Positions 24,949 through 35,119 of a DNA stretch of 64,000 nt are shown piece by piece. The translations under genes were made by a program, and so were the position numbers. Every line of letters begins with the position of its first letter. Position 1 is the stretch's first letter. The notes beneath the pieces are model-generated. The model saw nothing but the letters and a program-made list of their open reading frames with translations, had not been told where the DNA came from and did not search any database. Source of the DNA: an uncultured Chryseobacterium sp. Lineage in GTDB: Bacteria > Bacteroidota > Bacteroidia > Flavobacteriales > Weeksellaceae. The stretch covers positions 62,001 to 126,000 of the forward strand of contig CAJYWD010000004.1 of NCBI GenBank assembly GCA_913778505.1. Direction: 5' to 3'.

Positions 24949-25638
24949 ATGAAAACGAAATTATTCTTGCTTTTAGTATTTACAAGTTCAATATTATTTG
25001 CGCAAGATTCTTTAAAACAAGATTTAAAACTAAAATCATCGTTGGTCACTTTCAACCCTTCAAAAGTTGCAAAGAACACAAATGGAATTAACCTCGGAGT
25101 TATGGATGCATATCAGAAACAAAGAATCAATGGAATAAATATCCAAGCGAATCCAATTACACTATTATATTTATTAATTCCAAAAGCTATAGAAATCCCG
25201 AATGATGGAGATGAAACGGCAACTGTAAACGGACTGCACATTTCTACAGGTGGAATGATGGACGGCAAAAAACTAAACGGAATCGGGATTTCTATGTATC
25301 ATATTGCACAAGTAACCAATGGAATTTCTATCAATGGTTTCAACAGTAATATTGGAAAAATGAATGGTTTGCAAATTTCTTGGTTAAACAATTCTATCGA
25401 AAAAGGAAATGGAGTTCAACTTTCATTTTCAAACAACGCAGAGGAACTCAATGGTTTCCAAATTGGTTTCGGTAATGAAATCGATTCGGGAAATGGCGTT
25501 CAAATCGGTTTTTATAATTCTACTGAAAAACTGAAAGGAGTTCAAATTGGAGTTATCAATAAATCTAAAAACAGGGGTTTGCAAATAGGGTTTTGGAACA
25601 AAAATGCTAAAAGAACTTTACCAATCATTAATTTTTAA
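24949..25638 (+). CDS. LA_2272-type surface repeat protein
   Basis: The 229-residue product has a signal peptide (1-19, ending SILFAQ) followed by about nine short repeats of the form NGxxIxx...N (TVNGLHISTGG, LNGIGISMYH, TNGISINGFNSN, MNGLQISWLNN, GNGVQLSFSNN, LNGFQIGFGNE, GNGVQIGFYNS). This is the pattern of the LA_2272 family of surface repeat proteins, probably a beta-solenoid. It ends NKNAKRTLPIINF, a conserved family end. Function is unknown. The next gene starts 4 bases after its stop. Confidence 0.85.
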   Translation: MKTKLFLLLVFTSSILFAQDSLKQDLKLKSSLVTFNPSKVAKNTNGINLGVMDAYQKQRINGINIQANPITLLYLLIPKAIEIPNDGDETATVNGLHISTGGMMDGKKLNGIGISMYHIAQVTNGISINGFNSNIGKMNGLQISWLNNSIEKGNGVQLSFSNNAEELNGFQIGFGNEIDSGNGVQIGFYNSTEKLKGVQIGVINKSKNRGLQIGFWNKNAKRTLPIINF

Positions 25639-25642
25639 GCCG

Positions 25643-26266
25643 ATGAAACTCTTATTTATGGTTCTTGGATTTATTCTAATCAACGCTCAAAATGAAACTA
25701 AAACCAAAGATTCTAAAATGATTATAGAATTGAGCAGTTCTAATGATTATTCTTCAAAAATATCAAAACAATTTCCTGCATTTACGGTCGGCGTTTGGTA
25801 TCGTTACCCAAAATTTGATGGAGCAAGATTGGAATTAGGGGGAAATTTCAAATTCAACCCTTCTGTTTTTGAGTTTACTTATGGTAAAGAAGGAAATAAT
25901 TATGAAGTGAAATCCAAAGGCTACTTTCTAAATTTCGGAGGAAGACTGGTAAAAGAATTTAGAATAAAAAAACAAAGAATAGAATGGATTAGCGAACTTG
26001 AAATTAGCAATTTTTTCTTCGATGGAAAGCGAATTCCAGATGATCCATTCCCTAAGCCAGAAAATGAAAATACAATTTATACCAAAATAGGCGATGTAGA
26101 ATCTATTTCCACATTACAACTCGGGCAAGGATTAAGAATTTGGAGAAAAAACATTGGATTTGGAATTAAAACCAACTTTACACCTTATCGACTTTGGTAC
26201 AAAACAACAATTCCGAATCAGTTCAATGTATTTTCGGGAGAAGCAACAATTTCTATCAAACTTTAA
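25643..26266 (+). CDS. Secreted outer-membrane beta-barrel-like protein, unknown
   Basis: I place the start at ATG 25643 (MKLLFMVLGFILINAQN), which gives a signal peptide and begins 4 bases after the previous stop; an in-frame ATG at 25604 overlaps the upstream gene. The 207-residue protein has alternating strand patterns (VGVWYRYPKFDGARLELGGN, GYFLNFGGRLVKEFRIKKQ, IGFGIKTNFTPYRLWYK) and ends in FSGEATISIKL, consistent with a small eight-stranded barrel. I do not recognise a family. It lies between the surface repeat protein and a phosphatidyltransferase in a probable operon. Confidence 0.7.
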   Translation: MKLLFMVLGFILINAQNETKTKDSKMIIELSSSNDYSSKISKQFPAFTVGVWYRYPKFDGARLELGGNFKFNPSVFEFTYGKEGNNYEVKSKGYFLNFGGRLVKEFRIKKQRIEWISELEISNFFFDGKRIPDDPFPKPENENTIYTKIGDVESISTLQLGQGLRIWRKNIGFGIKTNFTPYRLWYKTTIPNQFNVFSGEATISIKL

Positions 26267-26277
26267 ATCTTATTCAA

Positions 26278-26877
26278 ATGAAAACAATCCCCTATCTATT
26301 AATCCTATTAAGATTCCTTTCAGCAATCACCATTCTATATTTAGGATACTTTATTGGTGAAACATCCGGAACGATGATTTTAATTCTAATGTATTTCGGA
26401 TTACTGACCGATATTTTTGACGGAATCATCGCAAGGAAAGTTGGTGTTTCATCCGAAAAACTGAGAAGATTGGACAGTCAAACCGATTTAGTATTCTGGT
26501 TATCAATCGGATTTGCAACATATTGGCTGAATCCGGAAATCATCAAAGACCATTGGAAAAGCATTTCTTTGATATTCGGAATGGAGGCATTGTGCTATAT
26601 CATCAGTTTTTTGAAATTCGGGAAAGAAACCTGCACACACGCCTGGTTGTCGAAGTTTTGGGGACTGAGTTTATTGTTGACTTTCACATTTTTGATAGGT
26701 TTCAGCACAGCCAATTGGGCATTTTATTTATGTTTAATTCTTGGATTGGTTTCTAATATCGATGTGATTTTAATTATTCTGATTTTACCAAAATGGCAAT
26801 TCGATGTTCCGAGTTCTTATCACGCTTGGAAAATCCGAAACGGAAAAATTGTTAAAAAGTCAGTTTTATTGAATTGA
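26278..26877 (+). CDS. CDP-alcohol phosphatidyltransferase family protein
   Basis: The 199-residue membrane enzyme has the CDP-OH-P motif D-x2-DG-x2-AR, here DIFDGIIARKVGVSSEKLRRL followed by DSQTD, providing the four metal- and CDP-binding aspartates. The Gly of the usual AR-x8-G element reads Leu. Five or six hydrophobic helices are visible. Such enzymes transfer a phosphatidyl or related group to an alcohol in phospholipid synthesis; the acceptor is unknown. The start at 26278 (MKTIPYLLILLRFLS) follows the previous stop by 11 bases; upstream in-frame sequence overlaps that gene. Confidence 0.85.
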   Translation: MKTIPYLLILLRFLSAITILYLGYFIGETSGTMILILMYFGLLTDIFDGIIARKVGVSSEKLRRLDSQTDLVFWLSIGFATYWLNPEIIKDHWKSISLIFGMEALCYIISFLKFGKETCTHAWLSKFWGLSLLLTFTFLIGFSTANWAFYLCLILGLVSNIDVILIILILPKWQFDVPSSYHAWKIRNGKIVKKSVLLN

Positions 26878-26932
26878 TTTCAATAAAATATATAAATTAC
26901 AAATGTAACCAATGACTTCCATTCATTTTTCC

Positions 26933-26940
26933 TAAATTTG
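26933..26940 (+). promoter_or_regulatory. -7 box of asnS
   Basis: TAAATTTG matches the -7 consensus and lies 46 bases above the asnS start. No clear -33 TTTG is seen at the right distance. Confidence 0.5.
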
Positions 26941-26986
26941 CACTCACTTAATTTTGAAACAAAAGCTTCGCAAAAGTTTTACTAAA

Positions 26987-28435
26987 ATGAAAAGACAGAC
27001 GATTAAAGACTTATTAGCAGATTACAAAAAGGTATTGCATCACGACATTACCGTTCAGGGTTGGGTCCGTGCGTTTCGTTCCAATCGCTTTATTGCGCTG
27101 AATGACGGTTCTACGATTAATAATTTGCAGGTGGTTGTAGATTTTGAAAACTTCGATGAAGAAACTATCAAAAAAATCAATACTGCGTCGTCTTTGAAAG
27201 TCGTTGGTGAAGTGGTGGAAAGCCAGGGCGCAGGTCAAACGGTGGAAATCATTGCTAAGAAAATTACGATTTTGGGCGATAATTTCTTTGACGAATTGCA
27301 GGCGACGATTCTTCAGCCTAAGAAACACAGTTTGGAGAAATTGCGTGAGCAGGCGCATTTGAGATTCAGAACCAATTTGTTTGGCGCGGTTTTCAGAGTG
27401 CGCCACGCGGTGAGTTTCGCCATTCATTCTTTCTTTAATCAGAATCAGTTCTTTTATATTAATACTCCAATTATTACCGGAGCCGATGCAGAAGGTGCCG
27501 GCGAAATGTTCGGCGTCACCAACTTTGACCTTAATCAAATCCCAAAAGATGAAAACGGAGAAATTGATTTTTCCCAGGATTTCTTTGGAAAGAAAACCAA
27601 CCTGACGGTTTCCGGACAGCTGGAAGGCGAAACAGCGGCAATGGGATTGGGGAGAATTTATACTTTCGGCCCGACTTTCCGGGCAGAAAACTCTAACACA
27701 ACGCGTCACTTAGCCGAGTTCTGGATGATTGAGCCGGAAGTGGCTTTCAATAATCTGGAAGATAATATTGATTTGGCGGAAGATTTCCTGAAATATGTCA
27801 TTAAATATGTTCTCGACAATTGCAAAGACGATTTAGATTTCCTAGACAAACGTTTTGCCGAAGAACAAAAACAGAAACCGGAAAAAGAAAGAGCCAAAGA
27901 AGGTTTGATTGAAAAGCTGGAGAATGTGATTGCGAAGCGTTTCAAAAGAGTTTCTTATACGGAAGCCATTGAGATTTTACTGAATTCTAAGGAAAATAAA
28001 AAAGGAAAATTCCAATATCCTGTAGAAAAATGGGGAACGGATTTACAGTCGGAGCACGAGAGATTCCTGGTAGAGAAACATTTCGAAAGCCCGGTTGTCT
28101 TGTTCGATTATCCTAAGGAAATCAAAGCGTTCTATATGAAACTGAACGATGATAACAAAACTGTTGCTGCGATGGATGTCCTTTTCCCGGGAATTGGCGA
28201 AATTATCGGCGGTTCCGAAAGAGAGGCAAGACTGGATGTTTTGAAAACAAAGATGGCAGAAATGCACGTGGACGAAGAAGAACTTTGGTGGTATATGGAT
28301 ACAAGAAGATTCGGATCTGTACCACACGCTGGATTTGGTTTAGGATTGGAAAGACTCGTGCTTTTCGTAACAGGAATGACGAACATCAGAGATGTGATTC
28401 CATTCCCTAGAACGCCAAAAAGTGCTGAATTTTAA
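26987..28435 (+). CDS. asnS: Asparaginyl-tRNA synthetase
   Basis: The 482-residue class IIb synthetase charges tRNA-Asn. The start is ATG 26987 ([16 protein letters not shown]); an in-frame TTG at 26954 lies in the leader. The OB-fold anticodon domain covers ~15-115 ([20 protein letters not shown]). Motif 2 is in [20 protein letters not shown] with the AsnRS-type MIEPE, and motif 3 is [20 protein letters not shown]. The C-terminus [16 protein letters not shown] is canonical for AsnRS. A 28-base gap leads to a terminator. Confidence 0.97.
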   Translation: MKRQTIKDLLADYKKVLHHDITVQGWVRAFRSNRFIALNDGSTINNLQVVVDFENFDEETIKKINTASSLKVVGEVVESQGAGQTVEIIAKKITILGDNFFDELQATILQPKKHSLEKLREQAHLRFRTNLFGAVFRVRHAVSFAIHSFFNQNQFFYINTPIITGADAEGAGEMFGVTNFDLNQIPKDENGEIDFSQDFFGKKTNLTVSGQLEGETAAMGLGRIYTFGPTFRAENSNTTRHLAEFWMIEPEVAFNNLEDNIDLAEDFLKYVIKYVLDNCKDDLDFLDKRFAEEQKQKPEKERAKEGLIEKLENVIAKRFKRVSYTEAIEILLNSKENKKGKFQYPVEKWGTDLQSEHERFLVEKHFESPVVLFDYPKEIKAFYMKLNDDNKTVAAMDVLFPGIGEIIGGSEREARLDVLKTKMAEMHVDEEELWWYMDTRRFGSVPHAGFGLGLERLVLFVTGMTNIRDVIPFPRTPKSAEF

Positions 28436-28456
28436 GCATTAATTAAATATAAAATC

Positions 28457-28494
28457 ATAATTCCTTCAGTTTTTACTTGAAGGAATTTTTTTTA
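28457..28494 (+). terminator. Intrinsic terminator of asnS
   Basis: AATTCCTTCAG and CTTGAAGGAATT arms (28459-28486) around TTTTTA, followed by eight T. Confidence 0.92.
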
Positions 28495-28550
28495 AAGACC
28501 ACTAAATTTAAAATCATTAGATTTGAATTACTCTTAAAATAAATCTTTTA

Positions 28551-30620
28551 ATGAAAAAGTTCAGTATTTATCTCCTGACAGTAGGTGCTACATTTTACCT
28601 TGGCACTAATGTTATGGCTCAAAACAAAACCACCAATCAAAAAGCACAGTCCGGCACCGCTCAGGACGAAGGTCTTAACTTGTCGTACATGGACACCAGC
28701 GTTCGTCCGCAGGATGATTTCTACAATTACGTGAACGGTGGCTGGATGAAAACAGCCGTGATTCCCTCCGATAAACCAAGCTGGGGTTCCTTCAACGCAC
28801 TCAGAGAAGATGTAGATGTAGCTTCACTAAGTATCCTGAACAAAGTTCTTTCCGAGAAATTTGCACCCAATTCCGAAGGCGAAAAAATCCAGGCCTTGTA
28901 CGGCACGTTCATCGATTGGAAAAAGCGCAACGCTGAAGGCATCAGTCCGCTCAAATCTCAGTTGGCGAAAATCGATGCCATTAAAAATGTTCAGGATCTG
29001 CAAAAATATCTCATCCAGGCAACGCCTTCCGGAGACAATCCTTTCTACAGCTGGCGCGTAGGTGCCGATATGAAAAATTCGGTGATGAATGCCGTCTATC
29101 TGGGCGGACCAAGTTTAGGTTTGGGTAAAGATTACTACCAAAAAGTCAATGAAGCTAACACCAAAACTTTGGCAGAATATAAAAATTACGTTACGAAACT
29201 GGAAACAGTTCTTGGCAATAAAAATCCGGAAGAAACGGCGCAACAAATTGTTGATTTTGAGAAGAAATTAGCTCAAGACCTTCTGACTCTGGAGCAAGGC
29301 AGAGACGCAAATCTGCGATACAATCCCAAAACCGTAGATGAATTGAAATCTCTTGTGAAAAATGTCAATCTTCCTGTGTACTTGAAGGATGTGGGCGTCA
29401 ATACGGATAAAGTCATTATTGGTGAGTTGAAATATTACCAGAATATGGATTCCTGGATGACGGATCAGAACATCGGGCTCATCAAAGACTATATGAAGTA
29501 CGACCTTCTGAACAACAATGCAGGAAACCTGGATCAGAATCTGGACAACATTCGTTTTGATTTCTACTCCAAATATCTGCAAGGTCAGCAGGAACAGCGC
29601 TCGATGGAAAAACGTGGATTGGGCGTGGTAAACGGCGTCCTGGGCGAAGCTTTCGGAAAATTATATGTCGAGAAGAACTTTCCTGCAGAAGCCAAGCAAA
29701 AAATGGAAACCTACGTAGATTACATCAAAAAATCTTTCAAGCTCCATATCGAAAATCTGGATTGGATGTCGCCGGTGACCAAAGAAAAGGCATTGGAGAA
29801 ATTGGCAAAATTCAAAGTAAAAATTGCCTATCCGGACAAGTGGAAGGATTATTCCAAATTGAATCTCAAGCTGGCTTCCAACGACGGCACTTACTTTAAC
29901 AATCTGGAAAAAATCACAGAATGGAACTATGCGAAGAATTTGGATAAAGTCGGAAAACCTGTTGACAAAACAGAATGGGGAATGTCGCCACAGACGGTTA
30001 ATGCTTATTACAGCTCGTCCAACAATGAGATTGTGTTTCCCGCCGCAATTTTGCAGCCGCCGTTTTTCAATTTCAAAGCTGATCCTGCGGTGAATTTTGG
30101 AGGCATCGGCGGAGTTATCGGTCACGAGATTTCTCACGGATTTGACGACAGCGGTTCCAGATTTGATGGAGACGGAAACCTGAACAACTGGTGGACGGAG
30201 AGCGACAGAAAAAACTTTGATGCAAAAGTTGGACAGTTGGCAGCACAATATGACAAATATGAGCCCGTGAAAGGCAGTTTTGTGAACGGCAAATTCACAA
30301 GTGGTGAAAATATTGGTGACCTTGGCGGAATTAATGTGGCTTACACAGCGTTGCAGATGTATCTCAAGGATCATGGAAATCCTGGAAAAATCAGTGGATT
30401 GACGCAAGACCAAAGATTTTTTATGAGTTGGGCAACCGTATGGAGAACCAAATCTACGGACAAATACATGACCAACCAGGTGAAAACCGATCCACATTCG
30501 CCCGGTTATTACAGAAGTTTTGGACCTCTGGTGAATATGGATGCCTTCCAGAAAGCATTTGATGTTAAGCCAGGAGACAAATTGTATATCGCTCCTGAAA
30601 ACAGAATTAAAATCTGGTAA
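28551..30620 (+). CDS. M13 family zinc metallopeptidase (neprilysin/PepO-like)
   Basis: The 689-residue protein starts with a signal peptide (1-23, ending NVMAQ). The M13 N-terminal domain begins MDTSVRPQDDFYNYVNGGWM. The catalytic zinc motif HEISH is in GVIGHEISHGFDDSG (~524-530), and ENIGDLGG (~585) supplies the third ligand Glu. The substrate-anchoring NAYYSSSNNEIVFPAAILQP and C-terminal PHSPGYYRSFGPL with DKLYIAPENRIKIW are typical; the family's closing C-x-x-W is replaced by KIW. It probably cleaves short peptides in the periplasm. Terminators flank it. Confidence 0.95.
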   Translation: MKKFSIYLLTVGATFYLGTNVMAQNKTTNQKAQSGTAQDEGLNLSYMDTSVRPQDDFYNYVNGGWMKTAVIPSDKPSWGSFNALREDVDVASLSILNKVLSEKFAPNSEGEKIQALYGTFIDWKKRNAEGISPLKSQLAKIDAIKNVQDLQKYLIQATPSGDNPFYSWRVGADMKNSVMNAVYLGGPSLGLGKDYYQKVNEANTKTLAEYKNYVTKLETVLGNKNPEETAQQIVDFEKKLAQDLLTLEQGRDANLRYNPKTVDELKSLVKNVNLPVYLKDVGVNTDKVIIGELKYYQNMDSWMTDQNIGLIKDYMKYDLLNNNAGNLDQNLDNIRFDFYSKYLQGQQEQRSMEKRGLGVVNGVLGEAFGKLYVEKNFPAEAKQKMETYVDYIKKSFKLHIENLDWMSPVTKEKALEKLAKFKVKIAYPDKWKDYSKLNLKLASNDGTYFNNLEKITEWNYAKNLDKVGKPVDKTEWGMSPQTVNAYYSSSNNEIVFPAAILQPPFFNFKADPAVNFGGIGGVIGHEISHGFDDSGSRFDGDGNLNNWWTESDRKNFDAKVGQLAAQYDKYEPVKGSFVNGKFTSGENIGDLGGINVAYTALQMYLKDHGNPGKISGLTQDQRFFMSWATVWRTKSTDKYMTNQVKTDPHSPGYYRSFGPLVNMDAFQKAFDVKPGDKLYIAPENRIKIW

Positions 30621-30624
30621 CTAA

Positions 30625-30655
30625 AAAGCCTTCAGACCGTAATCTGAAGGCTTTT
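30625..30655 (+). terminator. Intrinsic terminator of the M13 peptidase gene
   Basis: GCCTTCAGA (30628-30636) and TCTGAAGGC (30643-30651) form a 9-bp stem followed by TTTT. Confidence 0.9.
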
Positions 30656-30773
30656 CAATTAACTAACTATTTAACTTAATATCACAACATCAAAAATCGT
30701 GCTAAACTTGTTGTTATTCTAAAAATAATTTTTAACTTCGTAAAAATTAATTCAATTATTAATTCACTAAACT

Positions 30774-32237
30774 ATGCTAAAGCAAAATCTACAGCTTAAA
30801 CTCGGTCAGAAACTGGCACCACAGCAAATCCAGCTGATGAAGCTTATCCAGCTTCACACACTGGAATTTGAGGAGGAACTGGAAAGAGAACTGGAGGAAA
30901 ATCCGGCTTTAGAAAAAGTAGCCGATGAAAATGCTGAGGAAGAATACTCCAAAGCGGATGAAGAATATGAAAACGAAGGCAGCGAAAGCATAGAAACCGA
31001 TTTTGATGTTGATGAATATCTTTATGATGATGAGCCGAGCTACAAAACTGCAAGCAGCAACTACTCGGCGGATGATGAGGAATTTGACAATCAATCACTG
31101 CTTACAGAAGGCCAGACGCTGTACGATTATCTTTTGGAGCAAATCCGATTATCCAATATTGAGGATGAGGATCTGAAAATCGCTGAGTATATCATAGGAA
31201 ATCTGGACACAGACGGCTATCTGAGAAGAGAATTGAAATCTATTGTGGACGATCTTGCATTTTCACAAGGCGTATACACCACGATAGAAAAAGTGACGGA
31301 CATCCTGGAAAATTACGTTCAGAAACTGGATCCTCCGGGTGTGGGCGCACGCGACCTTAGAGAATGCCTTCTCTTGCAGATCGAGAAAAAAGTGAGCTCC
31401 AACCCGTCCATTATTTTGGCAGGAAACATTCTCAGAAATCAGTTTGATGCACTTGCGAATAAACATTACAACAAAATTCTTCAGAAATACGACATCGAAG
31501 AAGAAGACCTCAAATACGCTCTGGACGAAATTTCCAGATTGTCTCCAAAAGTTGGCGGTAATTTCGATACGCAGACGATTACCATCAACCAGGAAATTAT
31601 TCCAGACTTTGTGATCCAGATCAAAGACAACCAGGTCATCCCTTCCCTAAACAACAAAAACGCACCAACACTGCGCGTTTCCGATGAATACAAAGAAATC
31701 CTTTCTACTTATTCGCATGATAAGAAATCTGCGGAACACAAGCAGGCTGCATTATTTATCAAACAGAAACTGGATGCTGCCAAGTGGTACATTGATGCTA
31801 TTAATCAGAGACAAAATACACTTCTTCAAACCATTACAGCCATTGTAAAACTTCAGAAAGATTACTTCCTGACCGGCGATGAGAAAAACATCAAACCAAT
31901 GATTCTGAAAGATGTGGCCGATATTACAGGTTTTGACATCTCGACAATTTCCCGGGTGGTAAAAAGTAAATACGCCGACACCCCGAACGGGATTGTTTAT
32001 CTGAAAAACCTCTTCTCGGATTCATTGACCAATGATGACGGCGAGGAAGTATCCACTAAGGAAATCAAACAGCATTTGCAGGAAGCCATTGATAAGGAAA
32101 ACAAGCGAAAACCATATACAGATGATGCTCTTGTAGGAATCCTGAAGGAAAAAGGCTACAATATCGCAAGGCGAACGATTGCAAAATACCGCGAACAACT
32201 TAACATCCCGGTTGCCAGACTCCGCAAAGAATTATAG
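30774..32237 (+). CDS. rpoN: RNA polymerase sigma-54 factor
   Basis: The 487-residue sigma-54 has its Gln/Leu-rich activator-contact region I (QNLQLKLGQKLAPQQIQLMK, ~3-50), a very acidic region II (~50-110, rich in Glu and Asp), the core-binding region (~115-330) and the DNA-binding part. The helix-turn-helix lies around LKDVADITGFDISTISRVVK, and the RpoN box is ARRTIAKYREQLNIP near the C-terminus. Sigma-54 recognises -24/-12 promoters and needs an enhancer-binding ATPase; none is encoded in this window. It is transcribed alone and ends in a terminator. Confidence 0.97.
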   Translation: MLKQNLQLKLGQKLAPQQIQLMKLIQLHTLEFEEELERELEENPALEKVADENAEEEYSKADEEYENEGSESIETDFDVDEYLYDDEPSYKTASSNYSADDEEFDNQSLLTEGQTLYDYLLEQIRLSNIEDEDLKIAEYIIGNLDTDGYLRRELKSIVDDLAFSQGVYTTIEKVTDILENYVQKLDPPGVGARDLRECLLLQIEKKVSSNPSIILAGNILRNQFDALANKHYNKILQKYDIEEEDLKYALDEISRLSPKVGGNFDTQTITINQEIIPDFVIQIKDNQVIPSLNNKNAPTLRVSDEYKEILSTYSHDKKSAEHKQAALFIKQKLDAAKWYIDAINQRQNTLLQTITAIVKLQKDYFLTGDEKNIKPMILKDVADITGFDISTISRVVKSKYADTPNGIVYLKNLFSDSLTNDDGEEVSTKEIKQHLQEAIDKENKRKPYTDDALVGILKEKGYNIARRTIAKYREQLNIPVARLRKEL

Positions 32238-32240
32238 CAG

Positions 32241-32268
32241 AATCCCGAATCATTTCGGGATTTTTTTG
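32241..32268 (+). terminator. Intrinsic terminator of rpoN
   Basis: AATCCCGAA and TTTCGGGATT arms (32241-32262) with a short CATT loop are followed by a run of T. Confidence 0.93.
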
Positions 32269-32380
32269 ACTAAAACTGTACATTGTGGAATTATCTTTAT
32301 GGAAAACCCAACACTATTTAGAAACATTACAAACTATATTTTTGTGATATTTCTCAATATGAGTACAGTCAGTTATTTTC

Positions 32381-32388
32381 TAAATTTG
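32381..32388 (+). promoter_or_regulatory. Probable -7 box of the sdh operon
   Basis: TAAATTTG lies 25 bases above the sdhC start. A second candidate, TATTTTTG, is at 32337-32344. Neither has a convincing -33 element. Confidence 0.5.
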
Positions 32389-32413
32389 TGAAAATTCAAA
32401 CAACAACAGAATT

Positions 32414-33073
32414 ATGGCAGGTATTACGTCTTCTATCGGGAGAAAATATGCTATGGCACTTTCAGCAATGTTTCTGCTGATATTTTTGGTGATGCACCTT
32501 TCCGTTAATTTATTATCATTATTCGGACAGACTGCGTACAATAACGCCTCTCAGTTTATGGGATATAATCCCTTGATTCAATTTTTGATGCAGCCTGTTC
32601 TGATGGTAGCGGTCATTTTCCACTTCGTGATGGGATTTGTACTGGAGATCAGAAATAACAAAGCGCGTCCTATCAAGTATGCGATGAACAAAGGAGAAGC
32701 CAACTCCACTTGGATGTCCAGAAATATGATTATCAGTGGTGCAGTGATCCTGGCGTTCCTGGGCCTACACATGTATGACTTTTGGTATCACGAGATGAAT
32801 TACAAGTACATCGAGGGTCTTCCGGTAGAGGAAAACCGTTTCTGGGGAGACTTGCATAACAAGTTCGGAAGCATCTGGAGAGTGGCACTTTATGTCATTT
32901 CATTTGTGCTTCTAGGGCTTCACCTGGCGCATGGATTCCAGTCGTCTTTCCAGTCTATTGGTGCAAGACATCCCAAGTACACGCCGTTTATCAAGGCATT
33001 TGGAAACTGGTATTCTGTATTGATTCCGCTGGGATTCATCATCATTGCTATTTATCACTTCGTTACTCAATAA
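32414..33073 (+). CDS. sdhC: Succinate dehydrogenase cytochrome b subunit
   Basis: This 219-residue integral membrane subunit has five hydrophobic helices (MALSAMFLLIFLVMHLSVNL; LVMHL-type His early, FHFVMGFVLEIR, ISGAVILAFLGLHMYDFWY, LLGLHLAHGFQSSFQS, FIIIAIYHFVTQ). The conserved histidines are placed as in the di-heme cytochrome b of type B succinate:menaquinone reductase / fumarate reductase. It anchors SdhAB to the inner membrane and passes electrons to menaquinone. A single anchor gene followed by sdhA (13-base gap) and sdhB is the usual Bacteroidota order. Confidence 0.95.
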   Translation: MAGITSSIGRKYAMALSAMFLLIFLVMHLSVNLLSLFGQTAYNNASQFMGYNPLIQFLMQPVLMVAVIFHFVMGFVLEIRNNKARPIKYAMNKGEANSTWMSRNMIISGAVILAFLGLHMYDFWYHEMNYKYIEGLPVEENRFWGDLHNKFGSIWRVALYVISFVLLGLHLAHGFQSSFQSIGARHPKYTPFIKAFGNWYSVLIPLGFIIIAIYHFVTQ

Positions 33074-33086
33074 TAAAAAGTAGATT

Positions 33087-35096
33087 ATGAGTTTAGATTC
33101 AAAAATTCCTCACGGTCCATTGAAGGACAAATGGAAAAATCATAAAGACCACATGAACCTGGTGGCTCCAAACAACCGGGATAAAATAGATATCATCATC
33201 GTTGGAACAGGATTAGCCGGTGGTTCTGCCGCTGCGACTCTAGCCGAGCAAGGCTATAATGTAAAAGCGTTCTGCTATCAGGACTCTCCAAGAAGAGCAC
33301 ACTCTATTGCGGCGCAAGGTGGTATCAATGCGGCTAAGAATTATCAGGGTGATGGTGATTCTACTTACAGATTATTCTATGACACTATTAAAGGTGGCGA
33401 TTATCGTGCAAGAGAGGCCAACGTTTACAGATTAGCGGAAGTCTCTGCCAATATTATCGACCAATGTGTAGCACAAGGTGTTCCTTTCGGTAGAGAATAT
33501 GGCGGACAATTGGATAACCGTTCATTTGGTGGAGTTCAGGTAAAAAGAACCTTCTACGCAAAAGGACAAACCGGACAACAGTTGTTGTTAGGTGCCTATT
33601 CTGCAATGAGCCGACAAATCGGGAAAGGCAGAATCAAAATGTACAACCGTCACGAGATGATGGATCTTGTTATTGTAGACGGAAAAGCGCGGGGCATCAT
33701 CGCCAGAAACCTGGTAACAGGCGAAATCGAAAGACATTCTGCTCACGCAGTAGTTATAGCTTCGGGAGGTTACGGAAACGTCTATTTCCTGTCTACCAAC
33801 GCCATGGGTTCTAACGTTTCTGCAGCCTGGAAAATCCATAAAAAAGGAGCCTATTTTGCGAATCCTTGTTATGTACAGATTCACCCGACTTGTATTCCGG
33901 TTCACGGAACACAGCAGTCTAAATTGACTTTGATGTCGGAATCGCTTAGAAACTCGGGAAGAATCTGGGTTCCTAAGAAAATTGAAGATGCTGTAGCCAT
34001 CCGTGAAGGAAAACTGCGAGCAGAAAACATCAAAGAAGAAGACAGAGATTACTATCTGGAAAGAAGATATCCCGCGTTCGGAAACCTCGTTCCTAGAGAC
34101 GTGGCGTCCAGAGCCGGAAAAGAACGTTGCGATGCCGGTTTCGGAATCGAAAATAACGATACGAAAGAAGGCGTGTTCCTGGATTTCTCAACAGAGATTA
34201 TGAAGAAAGGTAAGGAAGCCGCTATCGAAAAACATATTCATAATCCTACTGATCAGCAGATTTATGATCTCGGCAAGAAATGGGTGGAGGAGAAATACGG
34301 AAATCTTTTCCAGATGTATGAAAAGATTACTGCTGATGATCCGTACAAAACACCAATGAAGATCTATCCTGCAGTACACTATACCATGGGTGGTGTTTGG
34401 GTAGATTATAATTTACAATCTACGATTCCTGGATGTTTCGTGATTGGAGAAGCCAATTTCTCAGACCACGGTGCCAACAGATTGGGAGCTTCAGCTTTGA
34501 TGCAAGGTCTGGCAGACGGATATTTTGTTCTTCCTTATACCATTGCAGATTATCTTTCTGCCGACATCAGAACGGGAACAATCCCTACTAATTCTGAAGC
34601 ATTTGATTCTGCCGAAAAAGACATCAAGGAAAAAATTAATTTCTTCCTGACTAATAAAGGCACGCATTCCGTAGACCACTTCCACAAACAATTGGGACAC
34701 ATTATGTGGAACAAGGTAGGAATGGGAAGAACGCCTGAAGGTCTGAGAGAAGCGATCAGAGAAATCGAGGACGTGAGAAAAGACTTCTGGCAGAATGTAA
34801 AAGTGCCTGGTGATGCAGACAACCTGAATCCTGAGTTAGAAAAAGCATTCAGAGTCGCTGACTTCCTGGAGCTGGGACAGCTTATGGCTATCGATGCGCT
34901 CAACAGAAACGAATCTTGCGGCGGACATTTCCGTGAAGACCACTCCACTCCGGACGGTGAAGCAGAACGTGACGATGTGAATTACAAATACGTTGCTGCC
35001 TGGGAATATAAAGGTGCCGACATCAATCAGGAAGTGATGCACAAAGAGGAATTGGTGTACGAGAACATAGAAGTTAAAGCAAGAAGTTACAAATAA
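33087..35096 (+). CDS. sdhA: Succinate dehydrogenase flavoprotein subunit
   Basis: At 669 residues this is the long type B flavoprotein. The FAD site is [20 protein letters not shown] (~33-52); [19 protein letters not shown] contains the His for covalent FAD. The dicarboxylate-binding and catalytic regions include [28 protein letters not shown] and the [20 protein letters not shown] block, then [20 protein letters not shown]. It oxidises succinate to fumarate in the TCA cycle or runs in reverse under low oxygen. It sits between sdhC (13-base gap) and sdhB (23-base gap). Confidence 0.97.
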   Translation: MSLDSKIPHGPLKDKWKNHKDHMNLVAPNNRDKIDIIIVGTGLAGGSAAATLAEQGYNVKAFCYQDSPRRAHSIAAQGGINAAKNYQGDGDSTYRLFYDTIKGGDYRAREANVYRLAEVSANIIDQCVAQGVPFGREYGGQLDNRSFGGVQVKRTFYAKGQTGQQLLLGAYSAMSRQIGKGRIKMYNRHEMMDLVIVDGKARGIIARNLVTGEIERHSAHAVVIASGGYGNVYFLSTNAMGSNVSAAWKIHKKGAYFANPCYVQIHPTCIPVHGTQQSKLTLMSESLRNSGRIWVPKKIEDAVAIREGKLRAENIKEEDRDYYLERRYPAFGNLVPRDVASRAGKERCDAGFGIENNDTKEGVFLDFSTEIMKKGKEAAIEKHIHNPTDQQIYDLGKKWVEEKYGNLFQMYEKITADDPYKTPMKIYPAVHYTMGGVWVDYNLQSTIPGCFVIGEANFSDHGANRLGASALMQGLADGYFVLPYTIADYLSADIRTGTIPTNSEAFDSAEKDIKEKINFFLTNKGTHSVDHFHKQLGHIMWNKVGMGRTPEGLREAIREIEDVRKDFWQNVKVPGDADNLNPELEKAFRVADFLELGQLMAIDALNRNESCGGHFREDHSTPDGEAERDDVNYKYVAAWEYKGADINQEVMHKEELVYENIEVKARSYK

Positions 35097-35119
35097 TCTC
35101 CATTCAAAAATATATAAAA

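Noticed and set aside
29661-30497. 278-codon open frame antisense to the M13 peptidase
   Set aside because: Shadow of a well-supported gene; no motif.
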